Below are positions 6,528 to 15,233 of a stretch of 64,000 bases of DNA, one piece after another. Position 1 is the stretch's first letter. Every line of letters begins with the position of its first letter. The translations under genes and the position numbers were made by a program. The notes below the pieces were generated by a model. That model had not been told where the DNA came from and searched no databases. It saw only the letters and a program-made list of their open reading frames with translations. Source of the stretch: Collinsella sp. TF08-11AT (lineage in GTDB: Bacteria; Actinomycetota; Coriobacteriia; Coriobacteriales; Coriobacteriaceae); the NCBI RefSeq assembly GCF_003437035.1, contig NZ_QSRL01000006.1:43933-107932 (forward strand), written 5' to 3'.

Positions 6528-8837
6528 ATGGCATTGATCCCCAGCGAAGCGTATGCGGCCAAGCAGCCGTTTGTGGACAAGGAGACGCTCGAGCATATCG
6601 TCGAGCAGTTCCCCACGCCGTTTCATCTATACGACGAGGCGGGCATCCGCCGCAACATGCAAGAGGTGCGCGACGCCTTCGCATGGAACCCGGGCTTTAA
6701 GGAATACTTTGCCGTCAAAGCCAATCCCAACCCGGCGCTCATCTCCATCCTCAACGAATACGGCTGCGGCTGCGATTGTTCGAGCTATACCGAGCTCATG
6801 ATCGCCCGCTCGCTGGGTATCACCGGCCACGACATCATGTTCTCGTCCAACGACACGCCGGCGGCGGACTTTGCCCTTGCAGATAAACTGGGCGCCATCG
6901 TAAACTTTGACGACATCAGCCACATCGAGTTCTTTGAGCGCGTCGCAGGCCCCATCCCCAAGACGGTCAGCTGCCGCTTTAATCCGGGCGGTCTGTTCCA
7001 GCTCTCCAACGGCATCATGGATAACCCCGGCGACTCCAAATACGGCATGACCACCGAGCAGCTCTTTGAGGCCTTTCGCACGCTCAAGGCCAAGGGCGCC
7101 GAGGACTTTGGCATCCACGCATTCCTTGCCAGCAACACCGTCACAAACGACTACTACCCCAAGCTCGCGCGCATCCTCTTTGAGCTTGCCGTGCGCCTGG
7201 AGCGCGAGACCGGCGCACACGTCGCCTTTATCAATCTGTCCGGCGGCGTCGGCATCCCCTACCTGCCCGAACAGCAGGCCAACGATATCCATGCCATCGG
7301 CGAAGGAGTGCATGCGGCCTACGACGAGATTCTGGTTCCCGCCGGCATGGGCGATGTGGCAATCTGCACCGAGATGGGCCGCTTTATGATGGGCCCCTAC
7401 GGCTGCCTGGTCACCAAGGCCATCCACGAGAAGCAAATCTACAAGGACTATATCGGTGTCGACGCAAGCGCCGTCGATCTGATCCGCCCTGCCATGTATG
7501 GCGCCTACCACCACATTACGGTGATGGGCCAGCCGGGTGGCTCCGACAAGACCGCGGCGCCTGTCACAAACACGTACGACATTACGGGCAATCTGTGCGA
7601 GAACAACGACAAGTTCGCCATCGACCGCGAGCTACCGCGGGTCGACATGGGTGATGTGCTCGTGATCCACGATACCGGCGCGCATGGTTACTCCATGGGC
7701 TACAACTACAACGGGCGCCTGCGCTCCGCCGAGGTGCTGCTGCGCCCCGATGGCTCGGCCGACCTTATCCGCCGTGCCGAGCGCCCGGGCGATTACTTTG
7801 CCACGCTCGACGTGCTGCCGTGCGGCCGCGAGCTGCTGGCCAAGTCGCGCGCCGAAAGTGCCCGCCATCGTGCCCAGGACGAGCGCCTGGCGGTCGCCGC
7901 CCAATGGAACAAGCGCATCCAAATCGCGAGAGCGAAGGAGAAGAACATGGACATCCGCAATCTCGAGGGCTCAATCGTCGCCCTTGTGACGCCGTTTAAA
8001 AAAGACGGCAGCGTCGACTTTGACGCACTCGAGCGCCTTATCGATTTCCACCTGCAAAATGGCACCGACGCCATCCTCACCCTGGGCACCACCGGCGAGA
8101 GCGCCACGATGACCGACGACGAGGACAACTCCGTTGTCGCCGCGGTGGTCAAGCAGGTTGCAGGCCGTGTCCCCGTCATCGCCGGCTCGGGCTCCAACTC
8201 CACGCAGACCATGCTCACCAAGTCGCTCACCTATCAGGGCCTGGGCGCCGACGGCCTGCTGCTCATTACCCCCTACTACAACAAGTCCAACGAAGAGGGC
8301 ATCTACCAGCACTTTAAGACCGTTGCCGATGCCGTAGATATCCCCTGCATCCTGTACAACATCCCCGGCCGCTGCGGCTGCGGCATCAGCGAGCGCAACG
8401 TAGAGCGCTTGGCCGCGCACCCCAACATCATGGGTATTAAGGAAGCCTCGGGCAACGTCGCCTACGCGGCCAAGATCGCTCACCTGCTGTCCGACGACTT
8501 CCGCATGTACTCAGGCGAGGACGCACTTACCGTACCGCTCATGAGCCTGGGCGCCTCGGGCACCATCAGCGTGTGGGCAGACATTCAGCCGCAGCTCGTG
8601 CACGACATGTGCCGCGCCTATCTGGACGGTGACGTGGAGCGCGCCCGCGATATCCAGATTGCCGGCCAGCCGCTCATCAACGCCCTCTTTAGCGAGGTCA
8701 ACCCCATCCCCGTCAAGGAAGCACTCGCCCAGATGGGTATGATCGAAGCCAACTACCGCATGCCGCTGTGCCCCATGGCAGACGACACGCGTTCCGCACT
8801 TACCGATGCTCTGAAGGGAGCTGGTCTGCTTGATTAA
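6528..8837 (+). CDS. lysA-dapA: Fused diaminopimelate decarboxylase - dihydrodipicolinate synthase (LysA-DapA)
   Basis: One uninterrupted frame of 769 residues. Residues 1-473 are a PLP-dependent LysA-type decarboxylase: the Schiff-base Lys is K64 in YFAVKANPNP, then the Gly-rich SGGVGIP, EMGRFMMGPYG, and C357 in GNLCENNDKFA. Residues 474-769 are a complete DapA: TTGESAT, YYNKSNEEG, YNIPGRCGCG and the Schiff-base Lys in MGIKEASGN (residue 638). The two are the last and first committed steps of lysine synthesis. An internal ATG at 7947 has the ribosome-binding site AAGGAG and lies exactly where a normal 296-residue DapA starts, so both a fusion protein and free DapA may be made. The LysA part is a divergent member; its start follows a weak GAGG site. 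Confidence 0.88.
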   Translation: MALIPSEAYAAKQPFVDKETLEHIVEQFPTPFHLYDEAGIRRNMQEVRDAFAWNPGFKEYFAVKANPNPALISILNEYGCGCDCSSYTELMIARSLGITGHDIMFSSNDTPAADFALADKLGAIVNFDDISHIEFFERVAGPIPKTVSCRFNPGGLFQLSNGIMDNPGDSKYGMTTEQLFEAFRTLKAKGAEDFGIHAFLASNTVTNDYYPKLARILFELAVRLERETGAHVAFINLSGGVGIPYLPEQQANDIHAIGEGVHAAYDEILVPAGMGDVAICTEMGRFMMGPYGCLVTKAIHEKQIYKDYIGVDASAVDLIRPAMYGAYHHITVMGQPGGSDKTAAPVTNTYDITGNLCENNDKFAIDRELPRVDMGDVLVIHDTGAHGYSMGYNYNGRLRSAEVLLRPDGSADLIRRAERPGDYFATLDVLPCGRELLAKSRAESARHRAQDERLAVAAQWNKRIQIARAKEKNMDIRNLEGSIVALVTPFKKDGSVDFDALERLIDFHLQNGTDAILTLGTTGESATMTDDEDNSVVAAVVKQVAGRVPVIAGSGSNSTQTMLTKSLTYQGLGADGLLLITPYYNKSNEEGIYQHFKTVADAVDIPCILYNIPGRCGCGISERNVERLAAHPNIMGIKEASGNVAYAAKIAHLLSDDFRMYSGEDALTVPLMSLGASGTISVWADIQPQLVHDMCRAYLDGDVERARDIQIAGQPLINALFSEVNPIPVKEALAQMGMIEANYRMPLCPMADDTRSALTDALKGAGLLD

Positions 8838-9570
8838 GACCGTCATTATGGGAACGGGCCGCATGGGCTCGCTCATCCGCACTACCGCCGAAGGCATTGC
8901 CGACGCCTCCGGGCAGCCCGTTTTTGATATCGTGGCCCAGATCGGTTTTGACCTGTCCGAGCTCGAGAGCGCCCCGGCAGCCGACGTCATCATCGACTTC
9001 TCGAACGTCGTGACCTTCGATGCCGTCGTCGCCTATGTCGAGCGTACAGGCGCCGCGTTGGTCTCGGGCACCACGGGCTACACACCCGATCAGATGGACC
9101 GCCTGCGCGAGCTTGGTCAGAACGTCCGCGTCATGCACTCCGGCAATTACTCCATCGGTATCGCAGCCCTGCGTCATCTGGTAGCACAGGCCACACGCGA
9201 GCTGCCCGGCTTTGACTGCGAGATTGTCGAGACGCACCACAACCAAAAGGTCGACGCTCCCAGCGGCACCGCCAAGCTGCTACTCGACGCCGTGGTCGAG
9301 GCCGAGCCAGAGGCTGGCTATCATCCCGTCTACGGTCGCGAGGGCATGTGCGGCGTTCGCGATCCCAAGGAAATCGGCATGCACTCGCTGCGCGGCGGCA
9401 CCGTCGCCGGCGTACACGAGGTGAGCTTCTTTGGCCAGGACGAGGAGGTCACGCTTAGCCATCGCGCTACGAGCCGCCAGATCTTTGTCAACGGCGCTCT
9501 GGCCGCCGCTCAAAAGCTCGTCGCCCGTGAACCCGGCTTCTATACGTTCGACCAGGTCATGTTTGCCTAA
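8830..9570 (+). CDS. dapB: 4-hydroxy-tetrahydrodipicolinate reductase
   Basis: 246 residues. It reduces the DapA product to tetrahydrodipicolinate with NAD(P)H. Seen: the nucleotide-binding GTGRMGS at the N-terminus, SGTTGYTPDQ, HSGNYSIGIA, and the catalytic/substrate motif ETHHNQKVDAPSGTAK. It starts at a TTG that overlaps the end of dapA by 8 bases, with GGGAGCTGG upstream, so translation is probably coupled. Third function of the riboswitch-controlled operon. Confidence 0.95.
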   Translation: MIKTVIMGTGRMGSLIRTTAEGIADASGQPVFDIVAQIGFDLSELESAPAADVIIDFSNVVTFDAVVAYVERTGAALVSGTTGYTPDQMDRLRELGQNVRVMHSGNYSIGIAALRHLVAQATRELPGFDCEIVETHHNQKVDAPSGTAKLLLDAVVEAEPEAGYHPVYGREGMCGVRDPKEIGMHSLRGGTVAGVHEVSFFGQDEEVTLSHRATSRQIFVNGALAAAQKLVAREPGFYTFDQVMFA

Positions 9571-9609
9571 CCAGGTATCAACCGAATCCGCCCAAAGGAG
9601 AGATAGCAA

Positions 9610-10329
9610 ATGAGCAACGCAGCCGAGATGGATGCCCAGGAGATTATCAATTACATCGCCACCGCGCCTAAAAAGACGCCTGTCAAGCTGTATGTGCGCG
9701 AGAAGCCCGGCATGAAGGTTGCCTGGGGCGATGCGCACGTCTACGGCGGCCGTCGTGGCAAGACCGTCTTTGGCGACTGGGATGAGCTCAAGGCCATCCT
9801 CGATGCCAATGCCGATTCCATCGATTACTACGATGTGGAGAACGACTGCCGCAACTCCGCCGTGCCCATGCTCGACCTCAAGGGCATAAACGCCCGCATT
9901 GAGCCGGGCGCGATCATCCGCGACCGCGTCGAGATCGGTGACCGCGCTGTCATCATGATGGGCGCCATCATCAACATCGGCTCCGTTATCGGCGAGGGCT
10001 CCATGATCGATATGGGCGCCGTGCTGGGCGGCCGCGCCACCGTGGGCAAGAACTGCCACATCGGCGCCGGTACCGTGCTGGCAGGCGTCGTTGAGCCCGC
10101 GAGCGCCACGCCCGTCATCATCGAGGATGATGTCATGATTGGCGCCAACGCCGTGGTCCTGGAGGGCGTGCGCGTGGGCAAGGGTGCTGTCGTTGCCGCC
10201 GGCGCCGTATGCGTCGAGGACGTCCCCGCCGGCGCCGTCGTGGCCGGTGTCCCCGCCCGCGTCATCAAGATGCGCGATGAGAAAACCGACAGCAAGACCG
10301 GCCTCGAAGAGGGACTACGTCAGCTTTAA
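9610..10329 (+). CDS. dapH: 2,3,4,5-tetrahydropyridine-2,6-dicarboxylate N-acetyltransferase
   Basis: 239 residues, the DapH length (DapD succinylases are longer and different). The N-terminal domain (about 1-85) is followed by a left-handed parallel beta-helix of hexapeptide repeats ([17 protein letters not shown], then [14 protein letters not shown]) and [21 protein letters not shown]. It acetylates tetrahydrodipicolinate, committing the cell to the acetylase branch; an aminotransferase and a deacetylase are then needed. The ribosome-binding site AAAGGAGAG precedes the ATG. Last gene of the lysine operon, with a terminator after it. Confidence 0.93.
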   Translation: MSNAAEMDAQEIINYIATAPKKTPVKLYVREKPGMKVAWGDAHVYGGRRGKTVFGDWDELKAILDANADSIDYYDVENDCRNSAVPMLDLKGINARIEPGAIIRDRVEIGDRAVIMMGAIINIGSVIGEGSMIDMGAVLGGRATVGKNCHIGAGTVLAGVVEPASATPVIIEDDVMIGANAVVLEGVRVGKGAVVAAGAVCVEDVPAGAVVAGVPARVIKMRDEKTDSKTGLEEGLRQL

Positions 10330-10350
10330 TAGTTACGCGGTTTTACCAAG

Positions 10351-10385
10351 AAGGCCGAAGCCCCAAAGGGCTTTGGCCTTTTCGT
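10351..10385 (+). terminator. Intrinsic terminator of the lysine operon
   Basis: AAGGCCGAAGCCC-CAAA-GGGCTTTGGCCTT followed by TTCGTT, 20 bases after dapH. Confidence 0.85.
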
Positions 10386-10407
10386 TACGGTCAATCTACT
10401 CGAGCCG

Positions 10408-11412
10408 CTATCGATTCTCGATGCTGCCGATATTCTTGAGCTCGATGGAGATGAGGCCGTTGGGTTCGTTGACGAACTCGATGTACTCGGAGTTCGAACC
10501 CATCTCGGCCGGGAAGCTGATCTCGATACCCGTATCGGTACGAATCTTATGATTGCGCACCGCCGCGCGCTCGACCTGCTTGCGCTCCACGGGAACGCGC
10601 TCGGGAACCTTCTCCTCGGTCAGTGCCGCGCGCACACTTTCCTTGATGACCGGTTCGTCCTCAAAGACCTCATCGACGATATCCCAAGGCGGAAGCTCCT
10701 CGTCATCCTCGACCTTCTCGGCCACAGCGGCCTTAACCTTGGCGAGCGCCACGGCCGTGTTGGCGCCGTGCTCCTCGGCGACTTCCTCGACCACACGCGT
10801 CACGGTGTCGATGACCTCCTTGCCAGATACGCCCGTGTCGCACTGCAGCAGGCCATCGGGAATGAGCATGCGGTCTTCGCCGGCAATCTTGCGCTTCTTG
10901 TCTACGTAGCCGATCTCCATGGTGCTCGCGCGCACGATGGCATAGCTCGGCACCTTCTGCGAGGGGTTCGGCAGGATAGCGTAATGGCGCGCGATGTCGT
11001 TGCGCACCTCCCCCTCCTCGCGGCCCACTTCGTGCATAAAAGCCTGCTTGGAGCCCAGCAGCATCACGGCAAACCAGCGGGCATCCTCATCGTCGTCAAA
11101 ATCGGCCACGAGCACGTCGGTGGACTCGGCTTTCTCGGCTTTGGTGAGCTCGGAGGAGATAAACTCCGCAATCTGCTGCGACAGGTCCACGAACTCGCGC
11201 TCGCCAAAGAAATAGCCCTTGAGCTCGCCGCCAAACGCAGAGTTCTCGGCAAACGTGGCGCGTTTATTGTCGGCCGAGGTACGTGCGCGGCGCAGATGCG
11301 TGGTCACGAAGTTGCGCACGGTACGACTCTCGATATCGAGCTCGCGCTGGCTCATAACGTTGACGGCAGAGTCAAAGTCCAGGATATGCAGAATCGCGTG
11401 ATTGATTTTCAT
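10408..11412 (-). CDS. 37-kDa nucleoid-associated protein (NdpA/YejK family)
   Basis: 334 residues, the family length. The start INHAILHILDF, the SRTVRNFVTTHLRRAR segment, a middle region with ADFDDDEDARWFAVMLL and the C-terminal IRTDTGIEISFPAEM are characteristic of nucleoid-associated NdpA proteins, which bind DNA and have been linked to phage defence and nucleoid structure in other bacteria. A Glu/Lys-rich linker lies at about 235-285. The ATG at 11412 is preferred over one at 11421, since AACGGAA would overlap the latter. It converges with the lysine operon. Confidence 0.85.
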   Translation of the reverse strand: MKINHAILHILDFDSAVNVMSQRELDIESRTVRNFVTTHLRRARTSADNKRATFAENSAFGGELKGYFFGEREFVDLSQQIAEFISSELTKAEKAESTDVLVADFDDDEDARWFAVMLLGSKQAFMHEVGREEGEVRNDIARHYAILPNPSQKVPSYAIVRASTMEIGYVDKKRKIAGEDRMLIPDGLLQCDTGVSGKEVIDTVTRVVEEVAEEHGANTAVALAKVKAAVAEKVEDDEELPPWDIVDEVFEDEPVIKESVRAALTEEKVPERVPVERKQVERAAVRNHKIRTDTGIEISFPAEMGSNSEYIEFVNEPNGLISIELKNIGSIENR

Positions 11413-11486
11413 ATACGGCATTCCGTTCTAGATCGATTTCGGCACGAACCAGTATAGCGGTCGAGCCCTCCCCGAGCGCATCGAAG

Positions 11487-11521
11487 ATTGGTGCATCGGG
11501 GACAGGTTGCTTTGCACCAAT
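11487..11521. repeat. REP-like hairpin with GGGGACAGGTTGCTTTGC core (copy 1)
   Basis: ATTGGTGCA (11487-11495) and TGCACCAAT (11513-11521) form a perfect 9-bp stem around a loop holding GGGGACAGGTTGC. An inverted copy of the same sequence lies at 12702-12733, so the pair brackets the Mbeg1-like gene. Confidence 0.7.
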
Positions 11522-11523
11522 GG

Positions 11524-12684
11524 CTAGCGCAAGAGCTCGGACTGCCAAGCCTCGAGCTGTTCTGCCAGACTCTTACCGGCGGCGGACATGTCGATCTGGG
11601 GTCGTTTGGGCAGCAGTGCGCGCTTAAGGATTGCCACGATGGTCTGCGAGACAAAGCGTCGTGTATCCTTGTCGAAACCTTGCGCAGTCTGGAGCATCAC
11701 GGGCAGGCTCTCGCGCAGATTCCCAGCGATATCCGCAAACCGCTCAGCACCCGTAGCCTCAAACACGGAGAACAACGCATCTACAAAACGCTCGCGCTCG
11801 CTAGGCCCCACTGCAAGCAGCATCTCGCGAATGGAGCCATCAACGTATCGAGCACCGGCGGACAGGCGCTCACAGTACACGAAGTCGCGACCATCAACCA
11901 CCCAGCTAAAGGGATTGTGCTGCAGCAGGCTGAACTCGGTGCTCTCAACGATGGCATAGTCCTCCTGCGTCTCGAACATCATGCCAAAGATCGACGACCG
12001 AGGTAGCGTCTTATCGATGCGGCCGGAAAGATCGGCAAAGGCGTTGCCGTTCAGAAACTCCTCGACGAAGCCAGGACCATCATGGGAATACACCCGTTCG
12101 ATTCGCTCACGGGCGACATCGGAGCACATCGCCGCACCGTACACCGCAAGGTTTCCACCCTTGGAATGACCTCCGCACAAAAGTGGCCCGTCAATCGCAT
12201 CCACCGCCTCGTCCACATAACGCGCCGCGGATTCCTGGGCCGGCACAGGACACCGGAATGCCATGTTAAAGTCCTCTTTCCAGCCCACAATCGTACTGTC
12301 GGTCCCCCGGAAGGAAAGATAGCTAAACCCCGCCGGAAATCGGAACGTCATAGCCGCAAACTGCTCCGTCGTCTCGGCATTACTCACGGTACGATAGCCG
12401 CAAACACGAACGCCACGGAAGCGAGGGCTTGCTGCCACAGCCTCCAACAAGGCCCTGCTCCCCTCCGGATCCCACAGGTCGCCAATCATGTCCCGATAGC
12501 ACTCGGCACGCAGCAGCTCGCGTACGTCCAGTCCCTGCCAGCCGGTAAGCTCCGGCATATCCCCCGGCAAACGCAGATATGACAGCCATGCAAACACCAG
12601 GCTATCAACCGCGCAGAACGACCGTTCCTCAAACGGATCAAACGCCGTCTGGGCATAGGTCAAAAAATTAGGCGAATCCGACAT
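11524..12684 (-). CDS. Mbeg1-like (DUF2974) alpha/beta hydrolase
   Basis: 386 residues. The N-terminus (NFLTYAQTAFDPFEERSF, then CAVDSLVFAWLSYL) and the central YLSFRGTDSTIVGWKEDF are typical of the DUF2974/Mbeg1-like family. The nucleophile elbow is GGHSKGGN with the Ser about residue 195, followed by VYSHDGPGF, which supplies a likely catalytic Asp. Such proteins are lipase/esterase-like and of unknown substrate. The ATG at 12684 follows GGGAGAG; upstream in-frame residues run into the repeat. Both ends of the gene are flanked by inverted copies of a REP-like hairpin. Confidence 0.8.
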   Translation of the reverse strand: MSDSPNFLTYAQTAFDPFEERSFCAVDSLVFAWLSYLRLPGDMPELTGWQGLDVRELLRAECYRDMIGDLWDPEGSRALLEAVAASPRFRGVRVCGYRTVSNAETTEQFAAMTFRFPAGFSYLSFRGTDSTIVGWKEDFNMAFRCPVPAQESAARYVDEAVDAIDGPLLCGGHSKGGNLAVYGAAMCSDVARERIERVYSHDGPGFVEEFLNGNAFADLSGRIDKTLPRSSIFGMMFETQEDYAIVESTEFSLLQHNPFSWVVDGRDFVYCERLSAGARYVDGSIREMLLAVGPSERERFVDALFSVFEATGAERFADIAGNLRESLPVMLQTAQGFDKDTRRFVSQTIVAILKRALLPKRPQIDMSAAGKSLAEQLEAWQSELLR

Positions 12685-12701
12685 GGCTCTCCCATCAACA
12701 A

Positions 12702-12733
12702 TGGTGCAAAGCAACCTGTCCCCCCTTGCACCA
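12702..12733. repeat. REP-like hairpin (copy 2, inverted)
   Basis: TGGTGCAA (12702-12709) pairs with TTGCACCA (12726-12733); the loop contains the reverse complement of GGGGGACAGGTTGCTT. It is an inverted copy of the element at 11487-11521. Confidence 0.7.
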
Positions 12734-12768
12734 AAAAGGCGCCCGGGTCGCGTGGACCCAGACGCCTT
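12733..12768 (-). terminator. Intrinsic terminator of ldh
   Basis: On the minus strand AAGGCGTCTGGGTC-CACGC-GACCCGGGCGCCTT is followed by TTT; it ends where the REP-like hairpin begins. Confidence 0.85.
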
Positions 12769-12798
12769 CATTGTAGCTTGCTGGCAAACGAGCCTAAT

Positions 12799-13749
12799 CT
12801 AGCAGGAGAAGTCGACGCTGTCGATGATGTCCTTGAGGGCCTTTGCAGAGGCGGTGAGCTCATGCTGCTCGTCATCGTTCAGCGGCACGGGGACGCGGCA
12901 GACGACGCCGTCGCGGCCGACGACGGTCGGCATGGAGATGGCAAGATCGGACAGGCCATACTCGCCCACCATGAGCGAGGAGACGGGCAGAACGGTCTGC
13001 TCATCGCGCATGACGGCGGTGCAGATGCGCTTGACGGCCATGGCGACGCCATAGTAGGTGGCGTGCTTCTTCTCGATGATGGTGTAGGCGGAGTTCTTGA
13101 CGTCCTCGGCGATGCGCTTCTCGGCAGCCTCATGCTCCAGATGACCGTGAAGCTCGCAGAAAGTGTTCAGCGGCACGCCGGCAACCTGGGCGCTGGACCA
13201 AGCGACAAACTCAGAGTCGCCGTGCTCACCCATGACATAGGCCTGGACATCGCGCGGGTCAACCTCGACGTGGGCACCAAGCATCTGCTGCAGACGGCCA
13301 GTGTCGAGCACGGTGCCGGAGCCGATGACATGGCCCTCGGGCAGGCCGGACATCTTGATGGCGGCATAGGTCAGAACATCGACCGGGTTGGAGACAATGA
13401 GCAGAATGCCGTCGAAGCCAGACTTCTTAATCTCGGGAATAATGGACTTAAAGATGTTGACGTTCTTGTTGACCAGGTCCAGACGGGTCTCACCGGGCTT
13501 CTGGGCAGCGCCAGCGGTGACGACGATCATGGCGGCGTCGGCGACATCGGAATAATCGCCGGCGTAGATCTTCATCGGCTCGGCAAACGTCATGCCGTGC
13601 GCGATATCCAGGGCCTCACCCTCGGCGCGGTTCTTGTCCACGTCGATGAGGACCATCTCGGAGAACAGACCGCTCTGCATCAGCGCGAACGCCGAAGACG
13701 AACCGACGAAACCGCAGCCGACAATAGCGACCTTCTTCTCGTTAACCAT
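12799..13749 (-). CDS. ldh: L-lactate dehydrogenase
   Basis: 316 residues. It reduces pyruvate to L-lactate with NADH. Seen: the Rossmann motif GCGFVGSS, the coenzyme-specifying acidic residue in LIDVDKNRAEG, TAGAAQKPGETRLDL with the substrate-loop Arg, SNPVDVLTY, and the catalytic Asp/His pair ending in VMGEHGDSE. This is the LDH rather than the MDH pattern. The ATG follows GGGAG. A 5' hairpin lies 28 bases upstream. Confidence 0.95.
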   Translation of the reverse strand: MVNEKKVAIVGCGFVGSSSAFALMQSGLFSEMVLIDVDKNRAEGEALDIAHGMTFAEPMKIYAGDYSDVADAAMIVVTAGAAQKPGETRLDLVNKNVNIFKSIIPEIKKSGFDGILLIVSNPVDVLTYAAIKMSGLPEGHVIGSGTVLDTGRLQQMLGAHVEVDPRDVQAYVMGEHGDSEFVAWSSAQVAGVPLNTFCELHGHLEHEAAEKRIAEDVKNSAYTIIEKKHATYYGVAMAVKRICTAVMRDEQTVLPVSSLMVGEYGLSDLAISMPTVVGRDGVVCRVPVPLNDDEQHELTASAKALKDIIDSVDFSC

Positions 13750-13776
13750 TAGAAACTCCCATCTCTCTCTCCACAA

Positions 13777-13809
13777 ACAAGCCACCCGGGAACGACCCGA
13801 GCGGCTTGT
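13777..13809 (-). terminator. Hairpin in front of ldh (terminator or attenuator)
   Basis: ACAAGCC (13777-13783) pairs with GGCTTGT (13803-13809), with an inner CGGG/CCCG. On the minus strand it is followed by TTTGTGG, a weak T tract. It could end the aminotransferase transcript or act in the ldh leader. Confidence 0.5.
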
Positions 13810-13952
13810 CGTAATCCCAATACATCCAATCGGAACTTTGATTATGCTCCTATTCGCAGCCAAAAATCGACCGTTTACCGAAATTGTTTGCAGGATTCGT
13901 AAAATAACTGTACGAAATCGGTTTCGAGCTATTGACGAGTCGAAACAGGTTT

Positions 13953-15116
13953 CTAATACAGACCCGCCTCGCGGATGGCCTCGACAGCCAAAGCAATCTG
14001 ATCGGGCGGCAGGACCAGCGCCATGCGCACGTGCCCCTCGCCCGAAGGACCAAAGCTCGCGCCCGGCGTCACCACAACGCCGGCCTTCTCCATGAGCTCC
14101 TCGCAAAACGCCATGGAATCGGTGCGACCACCGGGAAGCTTGGCCCACACAAACATAGAGCCATGCGCGTTGGGACGCTCCCAGCCCAGGCCCTCAAGAC
14201 CGTCGCACAGGGCATCGCGGCGCTCCTGGTACTTCAGACGCTGCGCCTCGACCTCATCGCGCGGACCGTTCAGGCAGGCGATAGCAGCCTTCTGGATCGG
14301 GAAGAACATACCAAAGTCGATCTGGCCGCGCAGCTTGGCAAAGGCCGAGACCACATCCTCGCGACCGACCAAAAAGCCGATACGCGCACCGGTGACGTTA
14401 AACGACTTGGAGAGCGAGAAGAACTCAACGCCCACCTCGAGCGCGCCGGGATACTGCAAGAAGCTGCCGCCCGGCTCGCCGTCGAACACGATGTCGGAGT
14501 ATGCGTTGTCGTGAACGATGAGCAGGTCGTGCTCGCGGGCGAAAGCGATGATCTCCTCGTAGACCTCGGGCGTGCCCACCGAGCCCACCGGGTTGGCGGG
14601 CAGCGACACAATCATGTACTTGGCACGATCGGCCACCTCGGGATCGATACCCGCCACATAGGGCAGGTAATTGTGCTCCGCCACCAGCGGATAGTACTCG
14701 AGCTTGGCATCGGCGATCTTGGCACCTGCCTCAAAGACCGGGTAGCACGGATCGGGAACCAGAATGGTGTCACCCGGATCGAGCAGGGCAAGGCCCAAAT
14801 GGCCAACGCCCTCCTGCGTGCCGTTGCACGACTGCACCATAGACGGCGTAATGCCCGAAACGCCAAAGCGACGCTCGTAGTAATCGCACACGGCTTGCTT
14901 GAGTTCGGGCAGGTCGCGCAGGGCATACTTCCACATCTCGGGGTCCTGGGCCGCTTGCGTGAGCGCCTCGACCACGTGGTCGTACGGCTTAAAGTCGGGC
15001 GTGCCCACGCTCATGTTGTAAATGGTCTTGCCCTGAGCCTTCAGCGCAAGCAGTTTGTTGTTGAGCGAGGCGAAGACCTCCGCGCCAAAGCGGTCGAGAC
15101 GCTGCGATGCCTGCAT
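13953..15116 (-). CDS. Class I PLP aminotransferase; candidate N-acetyl-LL-diaminopimelate aminotransferase
   Basis: 387 residues, fold-type I. The Schiff-base Lys is in SLSKSFNVTGARIGF, with NPVGSVG, VHDNAYSD and the C-terminal HVRMAL Arg. The N-terminus (SVGTPDFKPYDHVVEAL) and the substrate-pocket region resemble the DapC/PatA/LL-diaminopimelate group. Because the same genome stretch has DapH and an M20D deacetylase, this would be the missing transaminase of the acetylase branch; that is inference, since PLP aminotransferases are hard to assign. The ATG at 15116 follows AAAGGTGG; an upstream extension crosses a terminator. Confidence 0.75.
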   Translation of the reverse strand: MQASQRLDRFGAEVFASLNNKLLALKAQGKTIYNMSVGTPDFKPYDHVVEALTQAAQDPEMWKYALRDLPELKQAVCDYYERRFGVSGITPSMVQSCNGTQEGVGHLGLALLDPGDTILVPDPCYPVFEAGAKIADAKLEYYPLVAEHNYLPYVAGIDPEVADRAKYMIVSLPANPVGSVGTPEVYEEIIAFAREHDLLIVHDNAYSDIVFDGEPGGSFLQYPGALEVGVEFFSLSKSFNVTGARIGFLVGREDVVSAFAKLRGQIDFGMFFPIQKAAIACLNGPRDEVEAQRLKYQERRDALCDGLEGLGWERPNAHGSMFVWAKLPGGRTDSMAFCEELMEKAGVVVTPGASFGPSGEGHVRMALVLPPDQIALAVEAIREAGLY

Positions 15117-15135
15117 GGTGCCACCTTTCGATATG

Positions 15136-15165
15136 AAAAACGCGGCGCTCCGACAAGAGCGCCGC
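15136..15165 (-). terminator. Intrinsic terminator only 20 bases upstream of the aminotransferase start
   Basis: GCGGCGCTC-CGACAA-GAGCGCCGC, followed on the minus strand by TTTTT. It lies after nadE and ends 20 bases before the next start codon, which leaves no room for a promoter, so the aminotransferase must depend on read-through or on a promoter upstream of the hairpin. Confidence 0.8.
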
Positions 15166-15233
15166 GCGATACGGGCCATCAGATTGCAAAAGTGTAACGC
15201 TTGCACCCGCTGTTTTGGTTCAATTTGGCAACC

